Shown here: positions 19,316-32,792 of the stretch, piece after piece
How the letters are laid out: every line of letters starts with the position of its first letter
Numbering within the stretch: position 1 is the first letter of the stretch
Notes under the pieces: generated by a model
What the model was told of the DNA's origin: nothing
Databases searched by the model: none
The model's input: the letters and a program-made list of their open reading frames with translations, nothing else
Position numbers and translations under genes: made by a program
NCBI GenBank assembly: GCA_034440635.1
Contig: JAOTON010001589.1
Location: 1-64,000 of the forward strand
DNA from: Lepas anatifera
Lineage: Eukaryota; Arthropoda; Thecostraca; Lepadidae
Reading direction: 5' to 3'
DNA: 64,000 nt

Positions 19316-22147
19316 CATTTCCACACTGATACTGGCGCTGGTTTTCTTTTGCTTGGTTTCTATTTCACATCTGAAATATTCTTCAAATTAAGTAAAACAT
19401 TTATTACTGCACAATGACTGCCTGAGTATAAAACCCGACCGATTTCGGGGCATCCCGCCCCGTTTCAAGGGAGATGAAGATAACACTATGACATGAACTA
19501 ACTAAGCGAAAAACACGAAAATAGGGTACATTTTGAAAGAACAATCTATAGCTATGGTAACACGACGAATCATTGTATACATTTATTAGCTCTTAACACG
19601 TGTTATTTTTCAATTCAATCTCTTGCTTGGCTGGCGTTTAAGAGGTCCAAAAATCCAGAGAAGATGGTAACTTTGCCGATATTTCTATTCATTTTTGGTT
19701 CCGTGAATTGGTTTGGATGTAAATTGTCTCTTTTTATTCCCCGCTGTTTTTGTCTTGAGTCCAAGGTTAAAGTTTAGTTATGGCGTCCCATTTGATACAA
19801 TGATCCTTCTTGAATGCATGTTCCGCCGCGGGCTCTCCGCTGCTCTCGTCACAATTGACCCTCGGATTAGTTTTTGTCGAGATTTTCGGGTTCGTCTTTG
19901 TCGGACTTCCATCATCAACTTTTGCTTTCTCAAGCTTTTTTTTTGGACTGAAGTCATTACATTCCATCTTTGTATACTGGGCCCTGGATTGTTCCGGTTG
20001 TCTATCCTGTCCTTTGGTTTGACCTCAGCAATTGTTTGATCGTTTGATGTGGGCTTAAAATATGTTCTTACGTTGAATTTAGGAACATATGCGTCAAATC
20101 TGTTGCGATACTCCTTCTACATATGGGAAGGATCATTATATCACATGGGACGCCACAACGACTTTAACTTTCGACTCAAGGCAAAAACAGCCGGAAAGGG
20201 AGTGACCGCCCTCATCAAGAGATTCAACGACTTCGTCAAGGACGATAAGCAGTAAAGCAGTACCTGCTCCAGGTGGTGGAACTCCATCGGAGGGCTCTCC
20301 ATGCGCACCAAGAAAGAATGCGCCTCTTTCAAGTGTAATGGTTTTTTGGTGATAAAAGTGCGCGATCTCTAAATGTCCTTTTATTTTGCTTTTAAAAATT
20401 GTCCAATCGATTCAGTTTTACGTATATGAGCTGGGGAAAGTCGATATGACTTCTGTTCCTAAACAAACAAAATTTTACTATAGTGGGCTGAAACACCCCT
20501 AAGGGACAACCACACAATTAGGAAATGAGGACTGGCTATCATGGACGCACTTTTTGACCAATGTGAACAGTTTTTGCACATAACCGTAATAGCTTATTTG
20601 AGAAGCAGGAAGGGTTAATTCCAGCTCAGTCGCCTGAGAAAGGAAAAGAAATAGCCAACGTTGCCGGGAATGCTGCTCCTTCTTTCTGTAAGAACATTGG
20701 CTGATTAGCTTCCAAACGTTTTTTTAAGGAGAGCTGTCCCCCAGTCCTTCATTTGCTTGGGGAGGGAGAGAGCTCCCGTGCCGCGCTTCACACTCAGCTT
20801 TCCCATAGTCCATACGGCCATCGATTAATTTTTACCATAAATACACATATCAGTTTGTATTATTTGGCTTTGATGAGACGTTAAAGTAATGTTCATATAT
20901 TCAAGGCCTCGAGGGATAATTCAAAAGAGTTTGAGGAACAGCCATAGACTTAGAATTCCCATCTTTAAACTATTTTGTCAACGTATGTACTCCGTTTAGG
21001 AGTAGGCAGTTGACATGCTCCTCCTCAACAATAGGATTGCAGCACCAGAATCAGAAGCCACTGACTTATCCAGGCTCCAAATAAATAAGTCCTGGTCTTT
21101 TGACCTAAGTCAAAGAAAATAAGTCATCCCCCTCTCCAAACAGCTCGGTAAGGCTGAACGAATATTTGAGGGGCGTTTGAGGGGGCATTCTTACGGCACC
21201 TAAAGCGTAACACCACAAAGGGGCACTTTGACTTTGAGGAAAATTTCGCCGAATTACAAAACGGATGACCAAGTTTCCCTGTCAAAATAGAACACACCTC
21301 TAAAGGCCCGATGATTCTTGGGAACCAAACATAATAAATCAGCTTCAAAAGAAGACTGGAACCACCATAGACACAAAAATTTCGCGTCCATCTTTGATCG
21401 CCAAATCTACGCCCTTGATGATAGCCATCCCCTCCCCTTCAATACTGCTCCAGATCCGTCCATGCAATATAACGCTTGAATGAGAGTCTGAAAACGTTCC
21501 AGCTAAGGCCACAAAGTGAAAATCGAGCCCAAATACTTTTGCTTATGTTTGGTCGGCATTACGCAGTCAACATTTCCATGTATTGAGCATACCAAGCGGG
21601 AATTTCCCGCACTTCAAGAACTAGGCCCGGTCCTGGGCAAGTCACACTTGTTAACACGTGAAAAATTATGCCCACTTGGTGAAACAGGTGTTCTGACGTC
21701 ATCAAAACATCCACTGATCTGTACCGCCAGCGTGGCGGGGCCATGGTGGTGTCATGACCTTTCACTGGCTCGATGACGAAGCCCAGTCGCGTTCGATTGG
21801 CTTCGTCCAACTGCTGATCTGCATCCCTTGCATTCAACAGAGTTACTGCTTAGACTCAGAACAACGCTATAAAACTTTACAAAGCCTTAGTCTTCCCATT
21901 TTAAAAGATTTTGGAAGGTATTAGGAAAAATGTCCCGTTGCTGTCGACAATGGCCATGAAACAACATCAGCCATTGGAATTTTTCGTTTAAGATCTAGCT
22001 ATGATTAGCCGGTTAATTTGACCGAGTGGCTTGTCTGAAAATAAGGGCACGTCAATAAGCACAATCCCGTCCACCTACACCTGACCCTTGCAGAGCCGCC
22101 AGCTAGACTTGTTATAATGACTCCGAGTAATAAATGCCTTGCTAATC
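19316..22147. other. Intergenic, no recognised gene
   Basis: Several ORFs of 60-110 codons lie on both strands. The most protein-like is 20049-20255 (+), ending KAGKGV-like and lysine-rich, but it has no recognised family. No repeats with defined ends were found. Confidence 0.5.
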
Positions 22148-22309
22148 GTATGGCGGATCCAGGACTTCATTAGGAGGGGTAGGGGCCTCAGAGGCTCCCC
22201 GCACACTGCTCCTCCGGATCAGCCTCCGCCCACAAGGCGTTAATTCCATATTGGACAATCTAGAATTTGGGGAGACCCGAGCCCCAGTAGCCCCTTGTAT
22301 CCGCCACAG
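22148..22309. mobile_element. Probable hAT-like MITE without clear TSD
   Basis: Inverted ends TATGGCGGATCCAGG and, in reverse complement, TGTGGCGGATACAAGG enclose 160 bp that resemble 38103-38270 (both share ATCCAGGACTTCATT and CCCTTGTA). No matching flanking duplication is seen, so it is old or its limits are off by a few bases. Confidence 0.55.
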
Positions 22310-23159
22310 ATAGTGATGCGTTGCAACAGTCCATGTCACGTCTTCTAACCACAGGCGTGGTGGAAACAGGGAGCCATGTACCCAAAATTCAGATTATAGC
22401 TTTATCATTTACTGGCGTTAAATGGAAAGAACATGCTTTAAAATATTCCTTGGCTCTCCCCTACAGAGAAAATTTGGACGTCCCTGTTCCTAAACTTCTA
22501 ACATTTTACGGATTGGAATCTGATTCCAAACCGAGACGGCGCAGGTTTCTCAGAACCTCGTGGATTGCCACATTGACTGGCTCGGGGCATCGAAGTTCCC
22601 GCGGAGTACAGCGTTAACCTCAGGCGCCGCGCCGGTTTTGAGACTGTGCCGCAGCGCTCAGCCGTCCGTCAGAGTGTGCAGTGTAGGGTGCGGAAGCCGC
22701 GCCTCGGACTAAGTCGACGCGTTTGAGGGTTTGAAGGCGAGTTGCATTGACGCGTGGTCGCATTTCCGATCTTTTTGGGTCATCAGAGCGCCAGATTGTC
22801 CCTTTGCAAATTTTCACCACTGAAAGCTTTCTGTTGGAAATTGTTTCGTTAGCATACAAGGTGCAACGACAACTATGTACGACTATGGGCAACTATGGAC
22901 GACATCTATCGGTCCTTTTTCTGCGAAAGAATCAGGAAAACTTTCCGAGCTTTCGCGCATTGATACAAGATGATAATTTTATGGGGTTAATGTTGCAGTC
23001 ATTATTACAAATCCGTTCTTTTGTAGCATGTAACATATTCATTGCCGTGCCCAGGTTGATGAAAGAGCTTTGCAAAAATAAAAAATGAAGTGAATCCGAA
23101 AGATTAATGCAAGATGCATGGAAATCGGGGCCATTATAATTCATTATTTCATTATTATT
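22310..23159. other. Intergenic, nothing recognised
   Basis: A GC-rich patch (22,540-22,770) separates AT-rich flanks. A 113-codon ORF (22747-23088) has no identifiable domain. Confidence 0.5.
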
Positions 23160-23167
23160 ATGTACCT

Positions 23168-23494
23168 CAGGGGGCGGATCCAGCCGGTTGGTTCGCAGAG
23201 TTAAAACCCATGTCAGCGAACAAAAAATGGATGAGTAAGAAGAAATAACGCACTGCGGCGGAGTGCGGCGGCTGGGTTACGAGGCTGTGAAACAATTTAC
23301 CTTTAAAGAGGTACCATGTAAACGGGAGAAAAACACTTAACAATATTGTATTGATCGAACAAGTCCTCCTTAATTGATCAATTGTGAAACACTAGTTTGG
23401 CTCTTCTGGGAGGGCAAAATATGGGTTAGCCCCCTCTATTTCGCTTGGAGGGGGTGAATTTCGGCCTGACCCAGAAGCGATGGATTCACCCCTG
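23168..23494. mobile_element. 327-bp hAT-type MITE with 8-bp TSD
   Basis: Ends CAGGGGGCGGATCCAG and, in reverse complement, CAGGGGTGAATCCATC are flanked by perfect duplications ATGTACCT (23160-23167 and 23495-23502). The CAGGGG terminus and 8-bp duplication identify the hAT superfamily. It has no transposase. Confidence 0.92.
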
Positions 23495-23502
23495 ATGTAC
23501 CT

Positions 23503-26500
23503 AATAGATAAAAACATGAACTGTTAATTTCCTCCTGCATCCTCAAAACCTAAATATTAGGTAACGAGGTTCATTTGTTTCCGTGAACGTACCTGGTGGT
23601 CCCTAAATGTATTTTGTTCTGCAAGGTAGGTACACATCTAGGAATTCACACCGCGCCACCAAGGCGTTGAGTTTCTAAGTCATGTGCTATTCCTTGGCCA
23701 TAGTTGCTATAGCAATGACATTAAGGAGGGCAGTGAAAGTGAAGCAAGGGCATTGGTTTCGTTATGGGCTTTCCTGCCTGACCGCCGCGGCTAACGCCTC
23801 TTGCTCTTCATTCGTTTATATCAAACTGGACCGTGCCGATCATTTCGGTGATTGAATGTCGGTTCCGCTGAAAGTTGGTAATATGGTTATATCAACAATT
23901 GAAAAGTGTTTTTTTGCCTCTACTTACACAAAAGCTATCACATAGAGACCAAAATATAGCCCCTGGCCAGGGTTCATAAAGGCCTCAGGGCTCATATGGC
24001 AGACATGGGCCCAGAAACAAAAACTGCTAGTGAGCTTTTTAGCCATAATTTATTAAGTATAGTAGTGATTTTATCTCCACTGCCTGGCCACTTGTATGCC
24101 ACTCACACGTGTATAAGCAAGATAATAACACTACTGCATCAGCTCTGCACTTAAAGCACAAATTTTCTCTATCCAAACTATAGTACCGATGCACCGACGG
24201 TTTTCGCGTCGAGTCCCCTGCCCCATGCAGTGGAGTCACGCAAGCTCTGCCAATTCGGGCCTTGAGCTGGGCGTCATTTTTCGCGCGCGGGCCTGTTCGG
24301 CCCGTCATCTCTATGTGGCAGAAGATTGCGGGCCCACCCAAAGACAAGAGATTTTGCATCCGGCCCTAGCTGATGCCATAGCTAACTCCCCTTTACCCGC
24401 GACGCCATGACTTGAGCAGCTTTGGTGTAGTCGCAACCAAAAAAGAGCGGTGCGACGCGCCCAGGCCGGTAGAGCAGTTTCCGTCAATAGAGGTTCCCGC
24501 TATTGTCCCGGCCGCTTTCACTCATAGTCGTTTTACAAGGATGGCATGAGACCCTGCTAACTCTAAGCCTTCGGTGAAATGTTGCCTGCACTCTCTGATT
24601 TTCCACGGGTTGGAATCTCAGTCAGTTGTGACGTTCCGGAACATAAAAATACACAAAAGTAGTTAAAAATTACTGGAGAAGTTTTGAATTACAAGCAGTG
24701 GACTCTCTAAAGACACCTGAGTACCCCAAGACGCCATCGGAGGAAGCGTAGTGTGATTCATCAGCAAACTGGCTCGGTATTCGAGGATCGCCATTGTTGC
24801 ACTGACCTGTCATCTCAAAATACTTCTTGACAAAATTTGGCAGGTTGTCTGCACATCTTTTTTAAAAGGTGAACACTTCATAGCCGACACGGATCCCCAG
24901 CTCAAACGCCACTTCGAAAGGTTTTTTGAATGGTGCATTTTAATGATTAGGGGTGGGCAAATTTGAAAAAAATATCGAGAGCCACTACGTGAAAATAAAT
25001 ATAAAATGTACCATGTTTTAGCCCTCTCACAGGGCCGTTGAACTACATTGAACCAAGAAGTAGCATTTGAAATGAAACAAGAGAACATTCAAAGGGTGTT
25101 TTACCACTTTTACCACTGTTTCCACGGTTCATTGGAGGTAGTCGGGCACCGATAAATATATATAATTCCACACTTCTGGTGCCTTGTATAATCATTGGAA
25201 GAATAAGGGAATACATTGAGATGACTTCAAAACTGAAACTGAATTTGTCCTGTACAAACACATACATTCACCTGCAACGATGGCCATCAGATCACTCATT
25301 ACTTAGGCCAAATAATCTATACCAGCATGTTTAATATTACCTTGGTATTAGACATTCACCATGACTCAATCTGCGACCATTCACGCAGCATCCATACAAG
25401 AAAGTCTATTTGCACGGCACGGCACGGTTTGGTTCAAAAATAGGTATACGAAACCCGAACCTCTCTTCCTTTGTTTGTTTGGTGAACAGTGATGGATGTC
25501 TTGTTTACCGCTGGCATTCTTTGAAACTTGCATTCATTTTCCATAATCGCCTTGGCGAACAGACTTTGGAGCTGTCTGGCAACATTGACTATGCTTGATT
25601 GTGGAATGTACAAGAACTTAATCGTGCTGAAAAATGTATGCGTAAGAAAAGTATGTGTGCCTTTGGCATCACGTATTTGATCTTTCACGGTGCCCTTGCT
25701 GTGAGACGTAGTGAAAACATTCATGTTTTGTTTCGATATAACTTTTGCAGTGGAGTTAAACCTTTGCATTGCTTTGAAATCCTGTGCATGGCGGCACCAT
25801 TTGATGAAGTTAAATATATTTTTCATTGTGCAGCACAGCTCTCCGTCAGGAGGTGTACATTATTCAGTCATTTCTCTCGCTTTCATGCTCCAGGCGTAAG
25901 TTCTGAAAAACACGAGCCATCGCAGTGCTTTGTTTGGAGGCATGTGATATCACACATGCTCCGTGGCCTAATGATTAGTTATCTCTGCTGTTCAGTAAAC
26001 TATGTAGAATGAACAGTGCACTGGGAGTGACGGCGCTAAATAGCCAGTTTTAATCACTACCGACAATGTTACATACAATCGTTTGGTCGGGTCATCTTTG
26101 AGGCTGCTCGAGGTCAAAGTATTTCTTACAGGAACTAAGTGGAAACCTAAATTTTGTGGCATAATAACTGACAGAGAAGAGCCGTAGAAAAAAATGTACA
26201 GCACCATTGGAATGCTCTTGTCGAGCCCGATCGGATTATATATCTTATAATCTAATGTAGTCAAATTTCATTTTTTTAAATAATGTTTGCCTTATGTATG
26301 TATGTTTGCCTATGTAACATATACACCAACACCGCGTTATAACACTGGGTGCACGACCGCAGACATGTTTAGTATCTGTCAATCTGGAGGCTCGACTACA
26401 GGTATGTTAAATATCTGTTAAACATCCGTAACACAATGACATGTTTTAGGCCTTTTTATGTGATGATGAGGTGAGAGTGATTAAGATGAGCATGATCTCC

Positions 26501-26819
26501 CTCTCCGTTACCCGGTCAGTCCAGTGAACGAGGTGGAACCTGCCAATCACCGGAAATCACGGGCAACAAGGAGAGAAAGTTTACCTGGCAGGGAATGTAG
26601 CCGATCCATTGGTCTCGTCATGTTGTTGTGCCATAGTCAAGTCAGGAGAGAAAGAGCCTGGTCTGCGCCGATCTTCTTTTTTTGCTAGTAAGGGTTAGTT
26701 GATTCCCTGCGCCCTCCCCGAAAAGAATAGTGAAACTAGTAACATTTGGGGAGAGCACAGGTACTACATCATTCATGCATGCACACAAATTAACCTGCTT
26801 TGACCTAGAGACGGGCTTA
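23503..26819. other. Intergenic, no recognised gene
   Basis: AT-rich sequence. ORFs at 25434-25826 (-) and 25599-26012 (+) overlap on opposite strands over the same DNA and neither shows a domain. At 24951 TAGGGGTGGGCAAA resembles a hAT end but has no partner. Confidence 0.5.
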
Positions 26820-27308
26820 GGTAAATGGTCTGTATGGTAAAAGAATATTAATCAAACTGCGGTGGCAAGTCAGACACGACAACTTAAAAATAAAACCTCT
26901 ATCGTAATTCTCCATTATTCTCAATTCTCGCAAGTGTCAAAATTTATCAATTGCCCCATGCATTTCTAATGGAGAGATCGTGACCCTGACCTTGTCCCAG
27001 GTGATCGATATAGAAATCCTGCAACGAACCATTATCTTGCTCGGCGATCTTACTATGTGATGTGAATCTAAGCACAATAGGTTAAATTTGATCTTACTGA
27101 TGCTACTCCAAAATATTTTTCGAGGTTAGGTCTCTTGACCTGGGTTGGCGGTCTGACCTGGTATTACCCAGACCTAAAATTTTTCATAAGCTGCAAAAAT
27201 GTTGAGTTAGAAGTAGATGAAGTACGGTGGCGCTGCACGAAGGTGCTTTTTTTACTACCTGTGGAAACTTGTGGATGCCGGTTGCCCACCCCTTCGTGTG
27301 AGCGCGTG
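26820..27308 (+). mobile_element. Partial TTAA half-site element, right part
   Basis: Shares with 39550-40019 the order AATGGAGAG(A/G)TCGTG, CCTGACCTT, ATCGATAT, TCTTGACCTG and ACGGTGGCGCT. Its right end, CGCGTG, abuts TTAA (27309-27312). The left part is lost or too diverged to place. Confidence 0.65.
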
Positions 27309-27312
27309 TTAA

Positions 27313-27969
27313 TTCCCATAAATTTTGACAATTGCAAGTTGAAAATTTCGTAAAAACAATGCAATATGATTGCAAGCTACCCATTACAAAAGCAATTGCT
27401 TTGTTTGCGGTCTTAAACATAAGGCTGTACTACCGCAGTGGTAAAAAACCGTCTGCATACCTACCTTGGGTGGTTAAAATTTGGAATTTATAGCAAGAAC
27501 GTATTTTAATTTTTATCGAAAGATAACTTATGAAGAAAAATTTTTGAGGTCTAAAAGGGCAATTTCAACTGTGAAAAGTCAAGCTAGGTTAAAAAGGTCA
27601 AATAAATTAAAAGTCACAATTTTTAAAATCTTGTTTTTTCAAAATAATTTATAGTTCAAGACAAGTTCAATGATATACAAAACTTGGTAATCAGCCAATA
27701 CGTTTTGGAGTTATGAAGCATCAAAGATGAGTCTACAAGGTGACCTCCCGAAAATGCCTCGGTCTATAGCTCGGTCACCGTTGCTCGGAGGGGGCTAAGA
27801 TTCTCACAGGTGTGTTCCTGGCCCACAACTACCCGGACACAAAGTTTCAGATTTTTACTACACATGGTGGTGTCAAGCCTTGGTCGATCTGTCTTGGAAT
27901 CCCCCTCCAGACTGATTTTCTAATCTCACATTCCCACGTTCTCAGCGACGAAGACCTGTTGTCTACGTA
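27313..27969. other. Intergenic, AT-rich, nothing recognised
   Basis: Scattered AGGTCA-like words (AAAAAGGTCAAATAAA, AAGGTGACCTCC) suggest further decayed members of the half-site family, but no ends could be placed. Confidence 0.45.
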
Positions 27970-27973
27970 TTAA

Positions 27974-29023
27974 CCCTCACCCCACCGGGGGGCATCGATT
28001 GCCCCCCTAAGAATTTTCCGGAATAGCAAAAAACGACGAGGCGCAGCACCGCGGTTGAGGGCTCTACATCTCACTGCATCATTTTCCCATCATCCCTGAT
28101 TTTTTTTACCCCCGGGTCACCCAAGGTCAGGTCACCAGACGAGGTCAACCAAGGTCACCTCACTTCAACTTTAGAGCTCTGTAAGAGCTACATTTCACAG
28201 TCGATCGATTTGAAACCTCCTACACTTCATAACCCCCTCCAGGGTCTACAAGGTGTATATCCGGGATTTTTCGATTTCGTGCTCCTGAGGTCAGGTCACG
28301 AGGCGACCTCTCCCATTGGAAAAGCATGGGAAAAAGTTGTTTCATTATATAAAAGCCACAAAAATGATTGCAAATACTCAGACTGCTCAGAACAACGTTT
28401 TTGGACACCCTTTCACGGATCCCTGGGGTAATATTTGCCCTATGACTTTTCCAAGGTCATCCAAGGTCACCAGGAGGTCAAAAACAGTATGTTGACAATA
28501 ATTTTTGACCTAATTAAGCTAGAGCGGGTGAAACAAACACCATCGTGTTTGTCTTGTCACTGGCTTTCATTTGATATACGGAAAGGTCACTTTTTGACCT
28601 TTCGTGACCTCAGGTCATATTAGGTCACGAGGTGACCTCTGGAGGTCAAACCACTGGCGGGAGGTCTTTACGTTCCACATAGCGGAAAAAGTACTGGCAA
28701 GTTGCTATCAAATGTACTTTACCAGGCCTCAATAGCTCTAATGACATAAGAGTTATGCCCAGTTTGCTTAATCATTGCATATTTGAGTGAAAATAGCCGA
28801 TCTTGACCTAATTTGACCTCTGGAGGTCAAACCATTGACCTGAGCACTAAAACATGCGAAGTAATTTCTTACTGAATTCACGCGAGCTTTCTATTGCACT
28901 TTGCAGATTTGCGCTAACGCCCATATTTTCGGAGTTAGAGGGGGCCATCGATGGCGGGGGGCGAAGGTGGCGCCGGACCCCCGGTGGGGCGAAGGTGGCG
29001 CCGGACCCCCGGTGGGGCGCGGG
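27974..29023 (-). mobile_element. TTAA half-site element, full length, inverted
   Basis: A 1.05-kb copy in the opposite orientation to 34004-35027. The left end, CCCTCACCCCACCGGGGGG, follows TTAA (27970-27973). The right end in reverse complement is CCCGCGCCCCACCGGGGG, followed by TTGA (a decayed TTAA). The GGTGGGGCGAAGGTGGCGCCGG motif is duplicated at the right end. The interior is full of TGACCT/AGGTCA, for example TGACCTTTCGTGACCTCAGG. No ORF above about 70 codons. Confidence 0.88.
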
Positions 29024-29027
29024 TTGA

Positions 29028-30326
29028 AATTTACCCCCTTTGTCATTTTGACATTTTTCCGGTGATTTGGGTGTAAGCCGGCTATTCATATCATTCCGAA
29101 CCACGATGCCAAGAAAACAGAATACCCGCTTACTGATCAGTCTTGACCATAGACCATACCTTTGCCATCATTTCCTTCACATTTCCAACTGCTTTATGAG
29201 CTTTAAATGTCTTTCTGATCTATCATTGTCAGTTTAAAGCTTTTTGCCAGTTTTTGCCACTTTTTCCTGGTTTACCAGTTTATGCCACTGACTGGCATAA
29301 ACCTAGTTTTACCGTTATTTTACCAACCCTGATTGAAAAAATGCAAACACATAAGAACGATAACAACACGAACTAAGAAATGTAGCCATTAAGACAATAA
29401 GGAAGCCATCCAGCGAAGAACTACACGGTGTCGACTGCGTCATGAATCTTGGCATCAGGTGCTGAAAGCTGTTGGGATTTGAGGACCTCGTAACAGTCGA
29501 CTTGCTCACTGCCACATGTCTCCGGCAGTAAAATGGGGCTTAGTTAGCTGCAGCGTTGGCTGGCCATGGCATTCAGATCCGGCAACGAATGCATTGTTGA
29601 CATAGACAACGGTGGTTCGATGTATCCCATGCGGTTCTTTGTTCGCAAAAATGATCGTGGTTGTTGATATTTTCTGCACTGGGACCTGCACCTGCACATG
29701 CACTGGCAAGGCCGGAAGAGAGGCTGGAAGTGCGATGGCCCAGTGCTATGTACATACATACATGAAGTGACATCGCAGTCATATTCCGAGGTGCAATGTT
29801 TCAACTCACCAACAATGTTGGTGAAAAACGTAAATCAAACCGATGACAAAATGTGGAAAGGTTGTGCGCGCCTCAGCCGGACAAGTTGATGCTTAGTCTG
29901 CCAATACGTTATTTAGAATTTAAGAAGACTCAGAGGGTCTGAAAGATAATCCCCTTTTTGTGCCATGGCTTGATGTTCTTGGCTTCAAGGTTTGGTTTTA
30001 AATTCCGTTGAGGACACTTATACACTTTTCCCCGCCTCTGGTCATGTTTACCAGCAGTACTCTAACAAATATGTATTTTTCACCACACATTTTAATATTT
30101 CCCCTTAGCCATTACAGCGGCGTAGTGATTAAGGGCGATGTGGTTCAGAGAGACAGCTTCCTGAAGACTTTTCATTGGTCATCCCCCTACTAAGATGAAC
30201 TTGAATCCTGGGTTGACATGCCTAAAGAGCGCGGCCTTGCCGCATCACCGAAGTAGTCATGTCTTCCCCTGACCCTATGATAAAATCGAGGGGCGGGTTT
30301 CAATTGGAAATTCTGGCGGTGAAGGG
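29028..30326. other. Intergenic, nothing recognised
   Basis: Contains only the small inverted repeat at 29278-29302 and a short CATA tract near 29750. No gene found. Confidence 0.5.
29278..29302. repeat. Perfect 10-bp inverted repeat, 5-base loop
   Basis: GTTTATGCCA, loop CTGAC, TGGCATAAAC. It lies next to loose repeats of TTTTGCCA(G/C). It may be a remnant of a larger foldback element. Confidence 0.6.
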
Positions 30327-30330
30327 TTAA

Positions 30331-32043
30331 CACGAGCATCAACAGGGATTTGAACAGTCATCGCTTTGACGGAGGGGGCGGGTACCCGCCACCTAGATCT
30401 GAAAAATAACCTAGTTTCTAAAGAGTGATACACAGTGTTAGGTAGCTTGACTTAAGCTCTTAATAGCGTGTTTGAGAAGTTTTTTTCCGGGTCAAATCTA
30501 GGGGCTACTAACGATCAAAATAGGCCACCAGGGACAAAAAGGGAATGAAAGGTTTCTAGCCATAGTGTCTAACGTGGAAGAAATAAACAAAATTATCCAC
30601 TCAGCCAGATCCTCTCAATAAGAAGCGTCAAATTTACATTTTTACCTTGCTAGGTTAATTTTTTCATTCAAGTAGGGTCAGGTGATTTGTTAACACGCGC
30701 ACTGGAGGGGGGCCTCGGAGGCCCCCCACCTGTTTTTCCAAGGTGGCCGGAGAACCGCTTGTAGCGGAAAAACGAAACGTGGCCACATTTAACAAAATTA
30801 AATAGCGCGTCGATTGGTGAAGACTTTTTGAAAATCGGCCGAAAATTTTTTTGACTTATAGGCTTTCAAAGTCAGACCTGCATTTTGAGATCGCCGTAAA
30901 CGCGCGGTCGGACCACTTAGCTTGCATTGAAGACCGAGTGGTGACGTCATAACTTCATATAAGCGGGACTATATGTCAAGGTCACTTGACATGAAAGTCA
31001 AGGTCAAGGTCAAAGGTCACAGGTCAAGGTCATATCTGCACTTTCAATGTCACTGACCACTGTGCGTCCGGCCAAATGACGTTATCCCGTCTGACATTTA
31101 TTATGATATGACGTCATCGGTAGGGTACCCCAATACAAAGGTCAAGGTCAAAGGTCAAGGTCAAAGGTCATTGGGAAAGGTCAATCCTCATTTCCCGCCA
31201 AACAGTGGCTACAGTGTTAGTCAAAGTGTAAATAATAAGTAGTATACAATATGGTGACCTTAAAGGTCAATGACCTTGAATGACCTTGACTCAAAGTTGT
31301 GGGGAAGCCTCTTTGAGACTTTTCTCTATGAACCTTGTCCGCCTTTAGCTTATTCCCGCCAATTTCCTGCATAATCACAGCATTTACCAATCGATCCCAG
31401 CATGGCCAATATTTGACCTTTACGACCTCGTTTGACCTTGAAGATATTGACCTAGGTCAATGAAAATTGGTCATCATGTAGATCACCATAGCCCCCACCC
31501 ACCTACCAAGTGGCGTTTTTCTAACCCTCTTAGTTTCCGAGATGTTAGGCCTACCAGGCCCCCTCCAGTGCGCGTTAGTGCCAGACCCCCTCCAGTGCGG
31601 GTGTTAACGGTCCGATTTGATCAAATTCATATCATAAGAACCGCTGGGATAACATAAACGTAAATAAATGTATGCTCATTCTCGACAAAATTATTGAGCT
31701 CATGCCATTATCTTATCTTATCCATTCATTTTTAATTCAACGGGTATGGCTCGCACCTGATCTTAGGTCACAAATATGCAAAATCATATTCATATTTTGT
31801 TACCCGATGGTTTTATTATGTGGTATAAATTGCATATCAATAGATTAACCCTGTTCTTGTTTGCGATATCTTAAATGTTTTTGGGGGTGAGTTCACGTGA
31901 TCTGTACCAGTGAACTGACCTGAATTTACCTTCACCCAAATTTCTATGCAAGATCCAAAATTGACGAGAAGGTGTATGATGTAGGACGGTGCGTTGTTTT
32001 AAGGCCATCTGCAAAAACGAGGTAAGAGGCGGGTGCCATCTAC
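30331..32043 (+). mobile_element. Older TTAA half-site element interrupted by a younger one
   Basis: The left end CACGAGCATCAACAGGG follows TTAA (30327-30330) and is followed by GGGGGCGGGTACCCGCC, as in 39176-40019. After the insertion at 30694-31603 the same element resumes: GCATATCAATAG, CACCTGATCTTAGGTCAC, GATATCTTAAA and TGAACTGACCTGA correspond to 39550-39870. The right end is decayed near 32040. Confidence 0.7.
30694..31603 (+). mobile_element. TTAA half-site element with intact ends, nested
   Basis: Inverted ends CACGCGCACTGGAGGGGG and, in reverse complement, CACCCGCACTGGAGGGGG are bounded by TTAA on both sides (30690-30693, 31604-31607). The interior has two clusters of same-strand AGGTCA: six within about 55 bases at 30977-31032 and six at 31138-31190. 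Many sit in the extended TCAAGGTCA context. It has no ORF and is inserted within the older element at 30331-32043. Confidence 0.9.
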
Positions 32044-32788
32044 CAAGGCAATGTGTGTAATGAAGGTATGATGATTTTTGATAAAATGAATTTGAGTAAA
32101 CCAGGTTGAAAACTTGAAAGTGCCACGTTATATCCACAATCTAGTTTGTAATATGTAATGCTCATAATTATACCCTGCTTTTTTGTTTTTAGCGTTTGTA
32201 TGTGTCCATTTCAGATATCCCGAACCTTTTTGAAACTTGCAAAACTCGTGCAAAACCATAGCAACTGCGTCGTCGGCACGAAGAGGCCCTGCCACTGCAC
32301 TGGTGGTCCAGTGATCACTACCCCCATCGTGACTCCCTCAGCCACTACAGAAGGCTAAACATGGGAAGAGAAGCCCAGCTTTGTGAGCAATTTCGTAATT
32401 TTGACCAGCACGTGCATGTCGTCGGTATCTGGATGGCGTAGTGAAGAATACAAGAAAAGGGACGTGACGTGTTTTAAGAAATGCCCGCAAAGCATGCACG
32501 AGATGATCGAATGCCCCAGAATTAAGCTGAGCCACAGGCTCAGCAAACGGTATCAATCAATACTGATCTTCACAGCAGCTCAAGACGGTAAGCGATGTAT
32601 CGCACTACAGTAGCCTTTTACGAAGCATACTGCACAAATCTGCACCTTTTTCAGTTTGCCACGTTTTTCCACCGGGGGTGTATTTTCACACTTTTATGAC
32701 ACGTTATTTATTCGAATTCTCACCAAAACTTGCATAAGCCCACGACACAATCCCAGTTCAACCACAGTCGCGACTCCGGAACAACCTC
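32044..32788. other. Intergenic; two adjacent unassigned ORFs
   Basis: ORFs 32158-32358 and 32383-32613 (+) lie next to each other. The first follows a pyrimidine-rich stretch ending TTTCAG at about 32212. The second has spaced cysteines (CFKKCPQ, ECPR). No family is recognised; a lost exon cannot be excluded. Confidence 0.35.
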
Positions 32789-32792
32789 TTAA

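Noticed and set aside
24945..24990. Left end of a hAT element (TAGGGGTGGGCAAA)
   Set aside because: No matching inverted end or 8-bp duplication could be found downstream.
25434..26012. Overlapping opposite-strand ORFs of 130 and 137 codons
   Set aside because: Neither has a domain, and both using the same DNA suggests chance openness.
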